Below, piece by piece: positions 1 through 8,025 of a DNA stretch of 54,570 bases. This DNA is from Wenzhouxiangellaceae bacterium. Its GTDB lineage: Bacteria; Pseudomonadota; Gammaproteobacteria; Xanthomonadales; Wenzhouxiangellaceae. Each line of letters begins with the position of its first letter. The first letter of the stretch is position 1. Location of the stretch: the NCBI GenBank assembly GCA_028289455.1, contig JANQPN010000020.1:1-54570 (forward strand), read 5' to 3'. A model generated the notes under the pieces. It was not told the origin of the DNA, made no database searches, and worked only from the letters and a program-made list of their open reading frames with translations. The translations under genes were made by a program, and so were the position numbers.

Positions 1-108
1 AACTTACTCAATGGGCAGCCGTTGCCCGGTAAGATAACTCATCAGGTAGCCACCGGTGACCTGTTGACCATCAGCACACCCGGTGGGGGCGGATGGTCAT
101 CTGAATGA
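1..108 (+). CDS. Hydantoinase B/oxoprolinase family protein, C-terminal end (partial)
   Basis: Only the last 35 codons and a TGA stop are present; the gene enters from the left edge of the window. The reading frame from base 1 ends in a short beta-rich stretch followed by the glycine-rich tail TPGGGGW. That is the typical C-terminus of the HyuB subunit of N-methylhydantoinases and of the B half of 5-oxoprolinases, which are ATP-dependent amidohydrolases of cyclic imides or 5-oxoproline. The tail motif is seen directly; the family assignment rests on that motif alone, so substrate and full length cannot be judged. It converges with the Rieske oxygenase gene, and 40 bp separate the two stop codons. 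Confidence 0.6.
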   Translation, partial: NLLNGQPLPGKITHQVATGDLLTISTPGGGGWSSE

Positions 109-148
109 GTGGGTTTCGGCCACCACCGTCTGATGTTGGTGACAAGAA

Positions 149-1243
149 TTACTGGTGGTCAAAGTGGTTGTTGATCCGCTCCGTCAGTAAGCGATGGAAG
201 TGATGGCAGCCAGCCTCATATTCCGGCGCATAACGACCGCGCTGATATAGCCTTGATCCAAGCCCGGCCTGACTGGTTTTCACCACTGCCTCATCCTGCT
301 GCTCAACCTGATCCAGTATTGATCCTGCGCCGCTGGAGAGCTTGTCGGCCTGCCAGACATAGCTGAGAAAACGAACCCTTGTCTGTTGTATACCCAACGG
401 CTCCACCACGTTTACACTTAACCCCCAGGGATAAAAGTTAAGCATCAGGTTGGGAAACAGCCAAAAATAGTATGCCGCAATATTCTGACCGTAATCCGGC
501 GATGATTCCGGCAGCTCAAATGCAGCCTGACCGTCGCCGGCAATACCCAGTTGCAGATTGCAATATTCAAATAATTCAATCCGGTATTGTTTGAAGTCCA
601 GCGTCTGATTCAGTTCCGGATGTATATATGGAATGTGCAGATAATCCAGGTAATTTTCACAATACAGTGCCCAGTTGGCAGGGATTATGTAATCCTGAGA
701 GCGCTCCTGATCCAGTGAAAAATCATTCAATGGTAGCCATGCCAGTCGTTGTCTTACCGGATCCAGCCAGTCGCTGAAGCTGACTTCAGGATTCAGTGAA
801 GTAAACAGCAGCGGGCCCCAGCGTTCCAGCTGCAGCTGCGGCAGGTGATCACTGGAGGCAGGAAAATTCACGGCTTTTTCAAAGCCGGGAGCGTAGCGAA
901 ACCGGCCGTCCAATTCAAACCGACGGCTGTGATACGGGCAGCGGAGATCGTCACGGCGGCCGGCTGATTGACAGATCAGGTTGCCGCGGTGAGTGCATAC
1001 ATTGGACAGGCAGTGCAATTGATTCTGCTCATCGCAGGTTAATACCAGAGGTTCGTCCAGGCTGCCCGGAAGCAGGGTCAATGGAGCTGCATAACCTGAG
1101 CCTGGCAGCTGCGAAGTATCACCGATAAACTGCCAGGACTGTGCGAATACCCGCTCAACTGTAGCCTGATAAATATTCGAATCATTGTACAGCCGGCCGG
1201 GAGGAGTACCGGCCTGGTGAATGTCGGGGTCAATTTTGATCAT
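149..1243 (-). CDS. Rieske [2Fe-2S] oxygenase, ring-hydroxylating alpha-subunit family
   Basis: Predicted 364-aa cytoplasmic mononuclear iron oxygenase. The N-terminal Rieske domain carries the cluster ligands C83 and H85 (CTHRGN) and C102 and H105 (CPYH). The catalytic domain has the facial-triad signature N-x2-D-x2-H-x4-H at residues 197-208, with H203 and H208 as expected iron ligands. In this family an Asp further on completes the triad. The longer frame reaches upstream to 1345, but the ATG at 1243 gives the usual family N-terminus; no clear Shine-Dalgarno sits before it. No reductase or ferredoxin partner is nearby, so the electron donor must be encoded elsewhere. Members act on aromatic acids, choline- and carnitine-type amines and many other compounds; the substrate here is unknown. 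Confidence 0.85.
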   Translation of the reverse strand: MIKIDPDIHQAGTPPGRLYNDSNIYQATVERVFAQSWQFIGDTSQLPGSGYAAPLTLLPGSLDEPLVLTCDEQNQLHCLSNVCTHRGNLICQSAGRRDDLRCPYHSRRFELDGRFRYAPGFEKAVNFPASSDHLPQLQLERWGPLLFTSLNPEVSFSDWLDPVRQRLAWLPLNDFSLDQERSQDYIIPANWALYCENYLDYLHIPYIHPELNQTLDFKQYRIELFEYCNLQLGIAGDGQAAFELPESSPDYGQNIAAYYFWLFPNLMLNFYPWGLSVNVVEPLGIQQTRVRFLSYVWQADKLSSGAGSILDQVEQQDEAVVKTSQAGLGSRLYQRGRYAPEYEAGCHHFHRLLTERINNHFDHQ

Positions 1244-1398
1244 GGTGTGGCGTATTCGCTTGCATAAGTAGAACGGACTGGATTTTACCGCAAACCGAAA
1301 TGTAACAGGCTGTATCCATTCATAAGCAGCAGTTTCGCAGGACATTCAATTGGTACAATATAGCCGCAACAGATAACTGCACTATCGGGAGTATAAAT

Positions 1399-1647
1399 AT
1401 GGGTATTATTTCGTGGATTGTCTTGGGTTTGATTGCCGGCGTACTGGCCAAACTGATTATGCCGGGCAAGGATAGCGGCGGGCTGATTGTTACCATGCTG
1501 CTGGGTATTGCAGGTGCTTTTGTTGGTGGCTGGGCCGGTTCATTTTTTGGCCTGGGCTCAACGGGAAGTTTCAATGTCGGCAGTATCCTGACTGCGACTG
1601 CCGGTGCGTTATTGATTCTGTTTGTATACAAACAGATCAAAAAATAG
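1399..1647 (+). CDS. GlsB/YeaQ/YmgE family stress-response membrane protein
   Basis: Small 82-aa inner-membrane protein with three hydrophobic, glycine-rich segments (about 3-20, 27-50 and 59-76) and a lysine-rich C-terminus. The opening (MGIISWIVLGLIAG) and the MPGKDSGG loop are hallmarks of the GlsB/YeaQ/YmgE family, sometimes called transglycosylase-associated protein. Members are induced under general stress in many bacteria, but their molecular activity is unknown. The ATG follows a GGGAG Shine-Dalgarno by about 8 bases. The gene is monocistronic and diverges from the Rieske gene. Its mRNA should end at the hairpin at 1665-1702, which lies in the 3' end of the convergent glycosyltransferase gene. 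Confidence 0.9.
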   Translation: MGIISWIVLGLIAGVLAKLIMPGKDSGGLIVTMLLGIAGAFVGGWAGSFFGLGSTGSFNVGSILTATAGALLILFVYKQIKK

Positions 1648-1664
1648 TTACTAGCAATTTGAAC

Positions 1665-1702
1665 CCCGGCGCTATCCTGCCAGGTCCGCGCCGGGTGTTT
1701 TT
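1665..1702 (+). terminator. Rho-independent terminator of the GlsB/YeaQ gene
   Basis: An 8-bp perfect stem (CCCGGCGC with GCGCCGGG) encloses a 15-nt loop and is followed by TGTTTTTT. It begins 18 bases after the stop codon of the upstream plus-strand gene. It overlaps the last codons of the convergent glycosyltransferase gene, so the hairpin is also coding sequence on the other strand. Confidence 0.75.
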
Positions 1703-2997
1703 CGCAGCTTAGGAAATTTTCCGGATAAGCTGCCATAAACTAAGGCGGTAATCCATACAACCGCTAGAGTGATCAGCGGCCAGCTCGCCGGCATCCAGCT
1801 GCGGTCACTGGCAAACCCGCCCAGCACTTCATAGGTCAGTGGCAGAACGCACAGCCAGCCAATAAAGAATGCATTGGGTGCCAGCGCCGTCAACGGCACC
1901 AGAATCATCAGATACCAGGGAAAAACCACAGGACTCAGCAATAAGGGCAAAGCAAGAGACCATTGCATTGCTGGAATCTGCCGGTGGCTGCCCATTCGAT
2001 AGATGAGGATTGCTCCAGCAGTCAGCAGCAGAATTATCACGGCAATCAGCATGCTGCCTGAAAGCACTGATTCTAGCAGGTTGAACAACGGTGAACCAAA
2101 GCGCCACTTTTCAAAGAATGTACTGATCACCCCAATGGGTTGCATGCCGATCAGTACAGCTGATGCATACCCGGATACCACCGTGGCCGCTGCAGCACCG
2201 ATAGTACGAGCTGACTGTCGCAGGGGGAGGCTGCACAGCACCGGTAAGAGTAAAAATACCGGCAGCAGTTTATACAGTGTGCCGATGCCTATGAGGATTC
2301 CCACCCAGACGTAGCGGCGCTGCTGCAAGCTCAGTAAAGCTGCTGTCACTGCCAGAGTAGATAAGCTGTCCAAATGTGCACCGACACCGGTCTCGAGAAT
2401 CAGAATCGGTGATAGCGCAACCAACGCCAGGTGTCTCAACCTGCCTGCACGACTGAGCAGCTGAACGGCCAGCATCAATGTCAGCATCCCTGCAGCAGTA
2501 GTTAGCAGTTTCCAGCTGATATGAGCATAGTCAGGGCCAACGGAAGCAACTGCGGCAAAAGTGGCTATTGCCAATGGTGGGTATACCGTCGCATAACGGG
2601 CATGTTCAGGAGGGGTCGGCCAGTGTTCGCGCAACGGTGCTGCCTCAGTGGAGTCAGGGCTGGTGCGATAGGGGTCGTATCCGGCTACAGCTACACTGCC
2701 GTCCCACAGATAGCGGTCGATATCATTGGAGGTATAGGAGTCCACCGGAATGAGAACCAGACGGATGATAATGCCTGTCAGCAGAATCCAGCGGTAATCA
2801 CTCAGGGGGTTGCCCACAGCACTGCCGGCCCAGGCGCCGAGCATAAACAATGCCGCCAGGCTGAATTGCAGCCAGGTAAGCGTGCCCAGCCAGTGCGGCA
2901 TTAATGTATGGCTTCCCGAAGCAATATCAGCCAGCCAGAATGAAGCACTGACAGTAACGCTGAAACCAATCAGACATATTGGCTGCAGTGCTCTCAC
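1672..2997 (-). CDS. GT-C fold integral membrane glycosyltransferase (GT87/DUF2029-like)
   Basis: Predicted 441-aa inner-membrane protein with about ten transmembrane helices. After the first helices it has an acidic loop with NDIDRYLWDG, then GYDPYR and later YATVYPPLA. This D-x-R-Y-x-W-D-G / Y-P-P-L-A layout is typical of polyprenol-phosphate-dependent GT-C mannosyl/hexosyltransferases. By family knowledge it should move a sugar from a lipid-phosphate donor to an acceptor on the periplasmic side. The start is GTG at 2997, with AGGTGA upstream. It sits 24 bp after the GT2 gene and is probably co-transcribed with it and the outer-membrane barrel gene. Donor, acceptor and product are unknown. 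Confidence 0.75.
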   Translation of the reverse strand: MRALQPICLIGFSVTVSASFWLADIASGSHTLMPHWLGTLTWLQFSLAALFMLGAWAGSAVGNPLSDYRWILLTGIIIRLVLIPVDSYTSNDIDRYLWDGSVAVAGYDPYRTSPDSTEAAPLREHWPTPPEHARYATVYPPLAIATFAAVASVGPDYAHISWKLLTTAAGMLTLMLAVQLLSRAGRLRHLALVALSPILILETGVGAHLDSLSTLAVTAALLSLQQRRYVWVGILIGIGTLYKLLPVFLLLPVLCSLPLRQSARTIGAAAATVVSGYASAVLIGMQPIGVISTFFEKWRFGSPLFNLLESVLSGSMLIAVIILLLTAGAILIYRMGSHRQIPAMQWSLALPLLLSPVVFPWYLMILVPLTALAPNAFFIGWLCVLPLTYEVLGGFASDRSWMPASWPLITLAVVWITALVYGSLSGKFPKLRKTPGADLAG

Positions 2998-3021
2998 AGC
3001 CTGTTCACCTCAACTGGTTGT

Positions 3022-4503
3022 TCAGCGGGCGGCAGAATGCTGCAACGACCGGATGCTGCTGATCCCACTGGTTAGAAATCCGGCGTGCAGCAGCAGTAGA
3101 AAAGGCAGTGCCATCCATAACTGCCGGCTGGCTGCCCAGATCAAAACCACACCATAGGCAAGCCCCATCAGCAGCTCCAGTCTGGCGCCTTTAGGCGGCA
3201 CAGCCAGGTAAAATGTGCCGGCCAGTTTTTCTGCAATACGGGTTGAAACAGTGGCCTCACCCTGTTTGGGGGTACGGATAAAGGCGCTTTCCTGACCCAG
3301 TAGTGCTTCTGCGGCTGCGCGGGCGTTATTCAGTGCCAGTTGAATACCCAGCAGCAGCATGGCCGGTGCTTTGCTGATGGCGTACCAGACAGACCTTCCC
3401 AGTGCAATCTGCCCGGTCAAGAAATACATCAGGTGCCCCCCGGATGACATCAGCATCAGTGGAAAATCCAGCCATAAAGTGTGTTGAATACCATAGTATT
3501 CACGAATCAGCAGACTGGGTATCAGCAGCAGCAGAGTGTCGACGATCATCACAAAATAAGCCAGATTGTTGGCCAGATGAAAAGTGGACTCCAGCTTGCT
3601 GCCGAAACTCATGGGGGCACGCCATACTTTAAGCATCAGCTTCAGCATGACCTGGATAGCGCCTTTCGCCCAGCGGTGCTGCTGGCTCTTAAATGCATTC
3701 ATATCAGCCGGCAGTTCTGCCGGACAATCCAGTTGCGGCAGATACAGTAACCGCCAGCCGCGTAACTGTGCACGATAGCTGAGATCCAGGTCTTCGGTGA
3801 GTGTATCAGCACTCCAGTTGCCGGCATCAAGGATAGCGCTGGCCCGCCAGATTCCGGCAGTACCGTTAAAGTTGAACAGCACACCGGTATCACAGCGGAC
3901 CTTTTGCTCAATGCTGAAATGCGCATCCAATGCCATTGCCTGGGTTTCAGTCAGGCGGCTGTTATGGCGGTTCAGGTGCTCCCAGCGCAATTGCACCATG
4001 GCAATGTCAGACTGCGTGAAATGATGGATGGTATCCAGCAGCAGTGATGGGCGGGGTACGAAATCCGCATCAAATATGGCAATAAATTCACCGGTTGCTG
4101 ATTCCATGGCATCAGCCAGCGCACCCGCCTTGTAACCGTGGCGGATAGTGCGCTGTACGTGCTCAATCGGAACACCTTTTTGCTGATGATAGGCCACCCG
4201 GCGGGCGATAATATCGCTGGTGACATCGGTGGAATCATCCAGAATCTGGATTTGCAGCAGATCTTTTGGATAGTCCAGAGCTGCCACGGTATCAACTACC
4301 CGCCGGGCCACAAACTGCTCGTTATACAGAGGAATCTGTACCGTCACTTTCGGCAGCTCAACGAATCGTTCGACTGCCTTGGAAGTTTGTTTGCGGCACC
4401 TTAACCAACGGATAATCAGTGATATACGGTGCAGCCCGAACAGACTGAGCAGCAGCAACAGACTGAAATGCGCGATCAGCACGGATGCAGCTAGTGCATT
4501 CAT
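3022..4503 (-). CDS. Cellulose-synthase-like GT2 membrane glycosyltransferase
   Basis: 493-aa processive-type family 2 glycosyltransferase. One N-terminal helix (about 5-32) precedes a cytoplasmic GT-A domain with all four expected elements: DD at 89-90, the DxD motif DAD at 145-147, the catalytic-base motif TED at 236-238 and QQHRW (QxxRW) at 274-278. C-terminal hydrophobic segments (about 310-400 and 440-480) would form the membrane part. This architecture is shared with beta-glucan and beta-mannan synthases and with glucosylceramide-synthase-like enzymes. There is no PilZ domain, so no c-di-GMP control is visible. It lies between an outer-membrane barrel gene (28 bp) and a GT-C gene (24 bp), suggesting a small envelope glycan or glycolipid operon. 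The sugar is not predictable from sequence. Confidence 0.85.
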   Translation of the reverse strand: MNALAASVLIAHFSLLLLLSLFGLHRISLIIRWLRCRKQTSKAVERFVELPKVTVQIPLYNEQFVARRVVDTVAALDYPKDLLQIQILDDSTDVTSDIIARRVAYHQQKGVPIEHVQRTIRHGYKAGALADAMESATGEFIAIFDADFVPRPSLLLDTIHHFTQSDIAMVQLRWEHLNRHNSRLTETQAMALDAHFSIEQKVRCDTGVLFNFNGTAGIWRASAILDAGNWSADTLTEDLDLSYRAQLRGWRLLYLPQLDCPAELPADMNAFKSQQHRWAKGAIQVMLKLMLKVWRAPMSFGSKLESTFHLANNLAYFVMIVDTLLLLIPSLLIREYYGIQHTLWLDFPLMLMSSGGHLMYFLTGQIALGRSVWYAISKAPAMLLLGIQLALNNARAAAEALLGQESAFIRTPKQGEATVSTRIAEKLAGTFYLAVPPKGARLELLMGLAYGVVLIWAASRQLWMALPFLLLLHAGFLTSGISSIRSLQHSAAR

Positions 4504-4531
4504 GGTTGTCTACCTGTTAAGCCGGATTGGG

Positions 4532-5365
4532 TCAGTGAACGAAAGTCAGTGCAATCTGATAGGTATTGCCTTTCAGCGTGTCTTCTCCGTACAAATCGCG
4601 GGTCCAGGTAAATTCGGTACCCCAACGCCCTTCAGAACGTGGCCGCGGTTTGCCGAAGTTCCAGCCGACGGTTAATTCCAGTTTGCCCAGATCAAATTGA
4701 GGCGGTACTGACAGGTTGCCGCTGGGCAAAGTGGTTTCGCTGGCGTTATTGGCGCTCAGCAGGCCGTCCAGTTTGGTGCGGGCATAAAAGTTATCACCAA
4801 AGCCGATTCCATATTCAAGCAGATAGCGGATTTCATCAGAAGGCTCATCCGTACGGAAGCGGTAACCGCCTTCCACGCCAAAGTATCCATACTGACCCAG
4901 GCTTTTGCCGATCAGTACCCGCAGTTCGTAGTCTTCCTGACCGTTACCCCGGGGCAGTGCGGCATTTTCGTCATAGAAATAAGGGGCTTTATAGGTAAAT
5001 GCCGTGGATAATACAAAGGGTTCCAGCTGCCATTGTTTGCGCAGACCAATTTCCACATCGCCTACACCGAATGACTGTGTTTCCACTCCGCCGATACGCT
5101 GGCTCAAATCCTGCAGCGGTAAAGAGCCGAACAGAGCAAAATCCTTGCCCAGACCCGCTTCAAAGTAATACGTGAAACTTTCGCTGGTGAATCTTTCGAA
5201 ATCACCATCCGGACCGAACAGCTCATTCGCTTCAAAGTAATTGAAAGCCAGCTTGTGATAGCCGGAGCCGAGAGCGGGTACCCAGGCGCCTGCATATGCC
5301 GGTTGTGTAAAAAATCCAAATAACAAAGTGCTGGTTGCAAATAACCCGGCAATTAAATTCCTCAT
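4532..5365 (-). CDS. Outer-membrane beta-barrel protein, function unknown
   Basis: 277-aa protein with a cleavable signal peptide (residues 1 to about 25, ending AYA before GAW). The mature part is a series of amphipathic strands with alternating aromatic residues, typical of a 10-14 stranded outer-membrane barrel. The last residues (ALTFVH) resemble a slightly off-consensus C-terminal barrel signal, which usually ends in an aromatic residue. It loosely resembles the MetA/phenol-degradation type of small barrel, but I cannot assign a family with confidence. It is the first gene of the unit with the GT2 and GT-C glycosyltransferases, so a role in passage or anchoring of their product is a reasonable guess. 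The ATG is well placed after a GAGG-type Shine-Dalgarno. Confidence 0.7.
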   Translation of the reverse strand: MRNLIAGLFATSTLLFGFFTQPAYAGAWVPALGSGYHKLAFNYFEANELFGPDGDFERFTSESFTYYFEAGLGKDFALFGSLPLQDLSQRIGGVETQSFGVGDVEIGLRKQWQLEPFVLSTAFTYKAPYFYDENAALPRGNGQEDYELRVLIGKSLGQYGYFGVEGGYRFRTDEPSDEIRYLLEYGIGFGDNFYARTKLDGLLSANNASETTLPSGNLSVPPQFDLGKLELTVGWNFGKPRPRSEGRWGTEFTWTRDLYGEDTLKGNTYQIALTFVH

Positions 5366-5725
5366 AAATTCAGCCTCAATGAAAATGTTTAAACTTTAAT
5401 TTCACTCAGACTCTTACCTGCAGTGTCGGCAATCAGCTGGTTATTTATATTGGCCGGGGATTATTGGCGTACCGGTCTGGAGCAGGCTTCTGCCCAATCA
5501 CAGTACGTCATGACGTTATCCCGTAATGAAATCAGCTGAGTGGCTCCAGCTCAAGCAGCGAGCCGGCCAACACAGTTACAAGACCTATCGAAACCGATAA
5601 TCTTTCAGGGTAGAGAAAATAATACTTAAGGCTAGGACAGCATAGCGGTTGTTTAACACTAAGCTAATGAAAAATTAACTTAGTGCGGAGCTAACCTGTT
5701 TTCCCCTGACAGGGAACAAATCCTG
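5366..5725. other. 360-bp intergenic leader of the barrel/GT2/GT-C unit
   Basis: No open frame with a plausible start is visible. The stretch lies upstream of the outer-membrane barrel gene and downstream of the secreted CTERM-like gene, both on the minus strand, so it should hold the terminator of one and the promoter and leader of the other. It contains a perfect 12-bp palindrome at 5505-5516 (ACGTCATGACGT) and a strong inverted repeat at 5657-5685. I compared it with the c-di-GMP-I riboswitch pattern and saw no match to its conserved core. Confidence 0.5.
5657..5685 (-). repeat. Inverted repeat, possible terminator of the secreted-protein gene
   Basis: CACTAAG and CTTAGTG form a 7-bp stem that continues, after one mismatch, with 3 further pairs around a 7-nt A/T-rich loop. 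It lies about 40 bp past the stop of the minus-strand gene ending at 5726. No run of U follows on either strand, so it is not a canonical intrinsic terminator; transcript-end protection or protein binding are alternatives. Confidence 0.4.
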
Positions 5726-6658
5726 CTAGCGGTCGAAATGATGGAGGTTGTGGATTCGCCGCCTGATCCTCCAGCCTCCGGCTGCCAGCAGCACCAGCAA
5801 CAGCAGGAATTGACCAGGATGATCCAATGCAGGGACCGGTGTAACCGGTGGTAGTTCTGGTGCGGGCCCAAAATCGAATTGCCGGTCGAAGCCGCCGTCA
5901 AAAGTGTGACTGATTTGGACATCGTCAAAATAGCCGATCTGGCCCTGGTTGAATGTACCTACACCGATGCTGATCAATACCAGAGAAGAATCTGCAAAAT
6001 CCGATGAAAAAGTTGTCAGCCAGCCACCCAGCGTGTCGATCGGGGGGCCACCGGCAGTATTCGGCTGGCCGAAACCGCCGGTCCACCAGAACAACCCGTT
6101 ATTCTGATCAATGTCTGCGGTCATCCATGTATCAGTTGATACCAGTGAACTGACAGGAGTGGCAGGACTTGATGTGGGTCCATTCCAGGTGGGCTCATAA
6201 ACCAAAGTGCCGAAGCAGTCGCCGGCGCTGACGGGATCATCACATACCGGATTAAAGAATGTCAGTTTAATAGCCGGTGCAGCAAAAAGGTTCTGGCCGG
6301 TATTGCTGGCCTTAAAAAAGGTGTAAGACACATTAAGGCTGGTCAGAATATCCTGAGGCAGGCCGAAGGCTTCCAGTACGCCAACTTCAGCCTTGTCGCC
6401 ATTATCGAACTCGGTGGTTATCAGCGCTGCGCCGGGTGGCAGGGGCTGGTCAGCTTCCAGATCGCCGCCGGCGCCGGACAGGTCCACTATGCTGGCAACA
6501 CCCATTTGTCGGACATCGTTTTCGAACCAGATACTCAGGTCTGTATTGGTGCTGGGCGCAAACTCAGGTACCAGTGTTTGTGCAGGTGCTTGTTGAACAG
6601 CAATCAACAGCAAAATGACGGAGCAGAATATTTTCCTTGTGAACTGACTGTACTGCAT
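5726..6658 (-). CDS. Secreted protein with IPTL-CTERM-like C-terminal sorting tail
   Basis: About 310 aa. A signal peptide (1 to about 25, ending APAQ) is followed by a beta-rich extracellular region with many Gly, Asp and Asn residues. The tail is tripartite: a short PALDHPG motif, a leucine/valine-rich membrane helix and an arginine cluster (WRIRRR) followed by nine more residues. This layout matches the IPTL-CTERM/PEP-CTERM class of sorting signals, cleaved by exosortase- or rhombosortase-like enzymes, although the motif differs from the usual IPTLSEWG form. No sortase gene is in the window. An ATG exists upstream (6715), but the ATG at 6658 has CGGAG about 7 bases before it and gives a clean signal peptide. 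The body of the protein is not recognised. Confidence 0.65.
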   Translation of the reverse strand: MQYSQFTRKIFCSVILLLIAVQQAPAQTLVPEFAPSTNTDLSIWFENDVRQMGVASIVDLSGAGGDLEADQPLPPGAALITTEFDNGDKAEVGVLEAFGLPQDILTSLNVSYTFFKASNTGQNLFAAPAIKLTFFNPVCDDPVSAGDCFGTLVYEPTWNGPTSSPATPVSSLVSTDTWMTADIDQNNGLFWWTGGFGQPNTAGGPPIDTLGGWLTTFSSDFADSSLVLISIGVGTFNQGQIGYFDDVQISHTFDGGFDRQFDFGPAPELPPVTPVPALDHPGQFLLLLVLLAAGGWRIRRRIHNLHHFDR

Positions 6659-6845
6659 AAATAACTCCGAAACAGTGATAACCCTATCCGGGATCACAAG
6701 ACCCAATACGCCCATGAATTATTTACAGTGTAACATAAAGAATAATCATTAAGCTATTGTAAATAAACAATAAAGACATTTTTCATAATAGCATTATGAG
6801 CTGCCTGGAAAGATCAGGCCGGTTTGCAAAGCAGTTGGAGCAGGT

Positions 6846-7964
6846 TTATTTTGGTGAATAATTACGTCCCTTCCACCGGCTTCCCGTTCCCTGCCAGTGC
6901 TGCCATGCAGATTGCCAGGTCATGACCAGATAAAGTGTCGCTATCAGAGGAAGAGTTAAACCAATAAGTGGGCTGAGCCGGTAAAACCGTATCAAGGGCC
7001 GGTAGGCTGAAAACATGGCCAAAATGCAGACAATACCTGGAATACGGACATGCGGATCATTGATAAACAGTACGGCAATGGGCATCCAGAACACCACTAT
7101 CAGCAACAGCGTAGTCAGCAGCAGCAATAAAACGGAATAGCGCAGCTGGGTAAATGCTGTGCGGGTTACCAGCTGGCCGATATCACTTAATGTTCGGCTG
7201 GCCCGGCGGCTGATGACAGAGCGGCTTAATCCAATCCAGATACGCTGCCCTTTTTGCTTAAATCGTGCGGCCAGGCTGCAATCATCAATGACGGCATGCT
7301 TAATGGCGGTGTAGCCGCCTGCTGTTTTCAACGATTCTGTGCGCAGCAGGATGCAACCGCCGGCTGCAGCGGCGAAATGCGGATTACCGCCATTGGCCAG
7401 GGCGAACGGGTAAAGCATTTTGAAGAACCAGACGTAAGCGGGCAGCAGCAGCTTTTGCCAGAAACCGGCGGTTGGCAGCAATGCCATAATGGATACCATG
7501 GCCAGTTGTTCATGCTGCAGCTTATTTACAAGGACCGGCAATATACCAGGCTGCAGGGTGATATCGGCATCCAATTGCAGAATCAGAGGACTGCAAACCC
7601 GTTGCTGCCCCTGCTCAAGAGCCCATAATTTACCGGTCCATCCGGCGGGCAGGGCAGCGCCGGAAATAACTTCAGCGCCTGCCTGACTGGCCAGCTCCGC
7701 TGTGTTGTCACTGGACTGATCATCTATCACGATGATCCGGTGGTGGTTACCCTGCTGCGCTACTGCTGTGACCGTTGCAGCTATGTGTGCGCTTTCATCG
7801 CGCGCAGGTATCAAAACCGTCAGGTCACGTAAATCAGGCGCTTCAACAGTTTCTGAGGCAGGCTCCAGACATTCACTGATACCCCATGGACGCCAGGGGA
7901 GAATCAGAATAATCAGCCAGATCAGTGCCGAAACAGTCGCCAGCACACCAATCAGGGTAAGCAT
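6846..7964 (-). CDS. hpnB: Hopene-associated glycosyltransferase HpnB
   Basis: 372-aa GT2-family enzyme with one N-terminal helix (about 3-24), a GT-A domain and two or three C-terminal helices (about 275-350). The nucleotide-sugar motifs are VIDDQSSDNT (DD at 81-82) and LDAD (132-134). The GAALPAGWTGKLWAL segment and overall layout match HpnB of hopanoid clusters. HpnB's exact reaction is unproven; it is assumed to act on a hopanoid or related lipid. It is the last gene of the hopanoid/mevalonate unit, 61 bp after hpnH, which is the widest gap in that operon. No strong U-tailed terminator follows. This GT2 is different from the processive GT2 at 3022-4503. Confidence 0.9.
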   Translation of the reverse strand: MLTLIGVLATVSALIWLIILILPWRPWGISECLEPASETVEAPDLRDLTVLIPARDESAHIAATVTAVAQQGNHHRIIVIDDQSSDNTAELASQAGAEVISGAALPAGWTGKLWALEQGQQRVCSPLILQLDADITLQPGILPVLVNKLQHEQLAMVSIMALLPTAGFWQKLLLPAYVWFFKMLYPFALANGGNPHFAAAAGGCILLRTESLKTAGGYTAIKHAVIDDCSLAARFKQKGQRIWIGLSRSVISRRASRTLSDIGQLVTRTAFTQLRYSVLLLLLTTLLLIVVFWMPIAVLFINDPHVRIPGIVCILAMFSAYRPLIRFYRLSPLIGLTLPLIATLYLVMTWQSAWQHWQGTGSRWKGRNYSPK

Positions 7965-8025
7965 TTCAAAACCCGGCAGGCGGAGTTCCGTGCTGTGTCA
8001 GCAGACGGTCTAACGCCTGATTATT

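Noticed and set aside
5366..5725. c-di-GMP-I riboswitch before the glycosyltransferase unit
   Set aside because: I looked for the conserved core and paired tetraloop region on the minus strand and did not find them.
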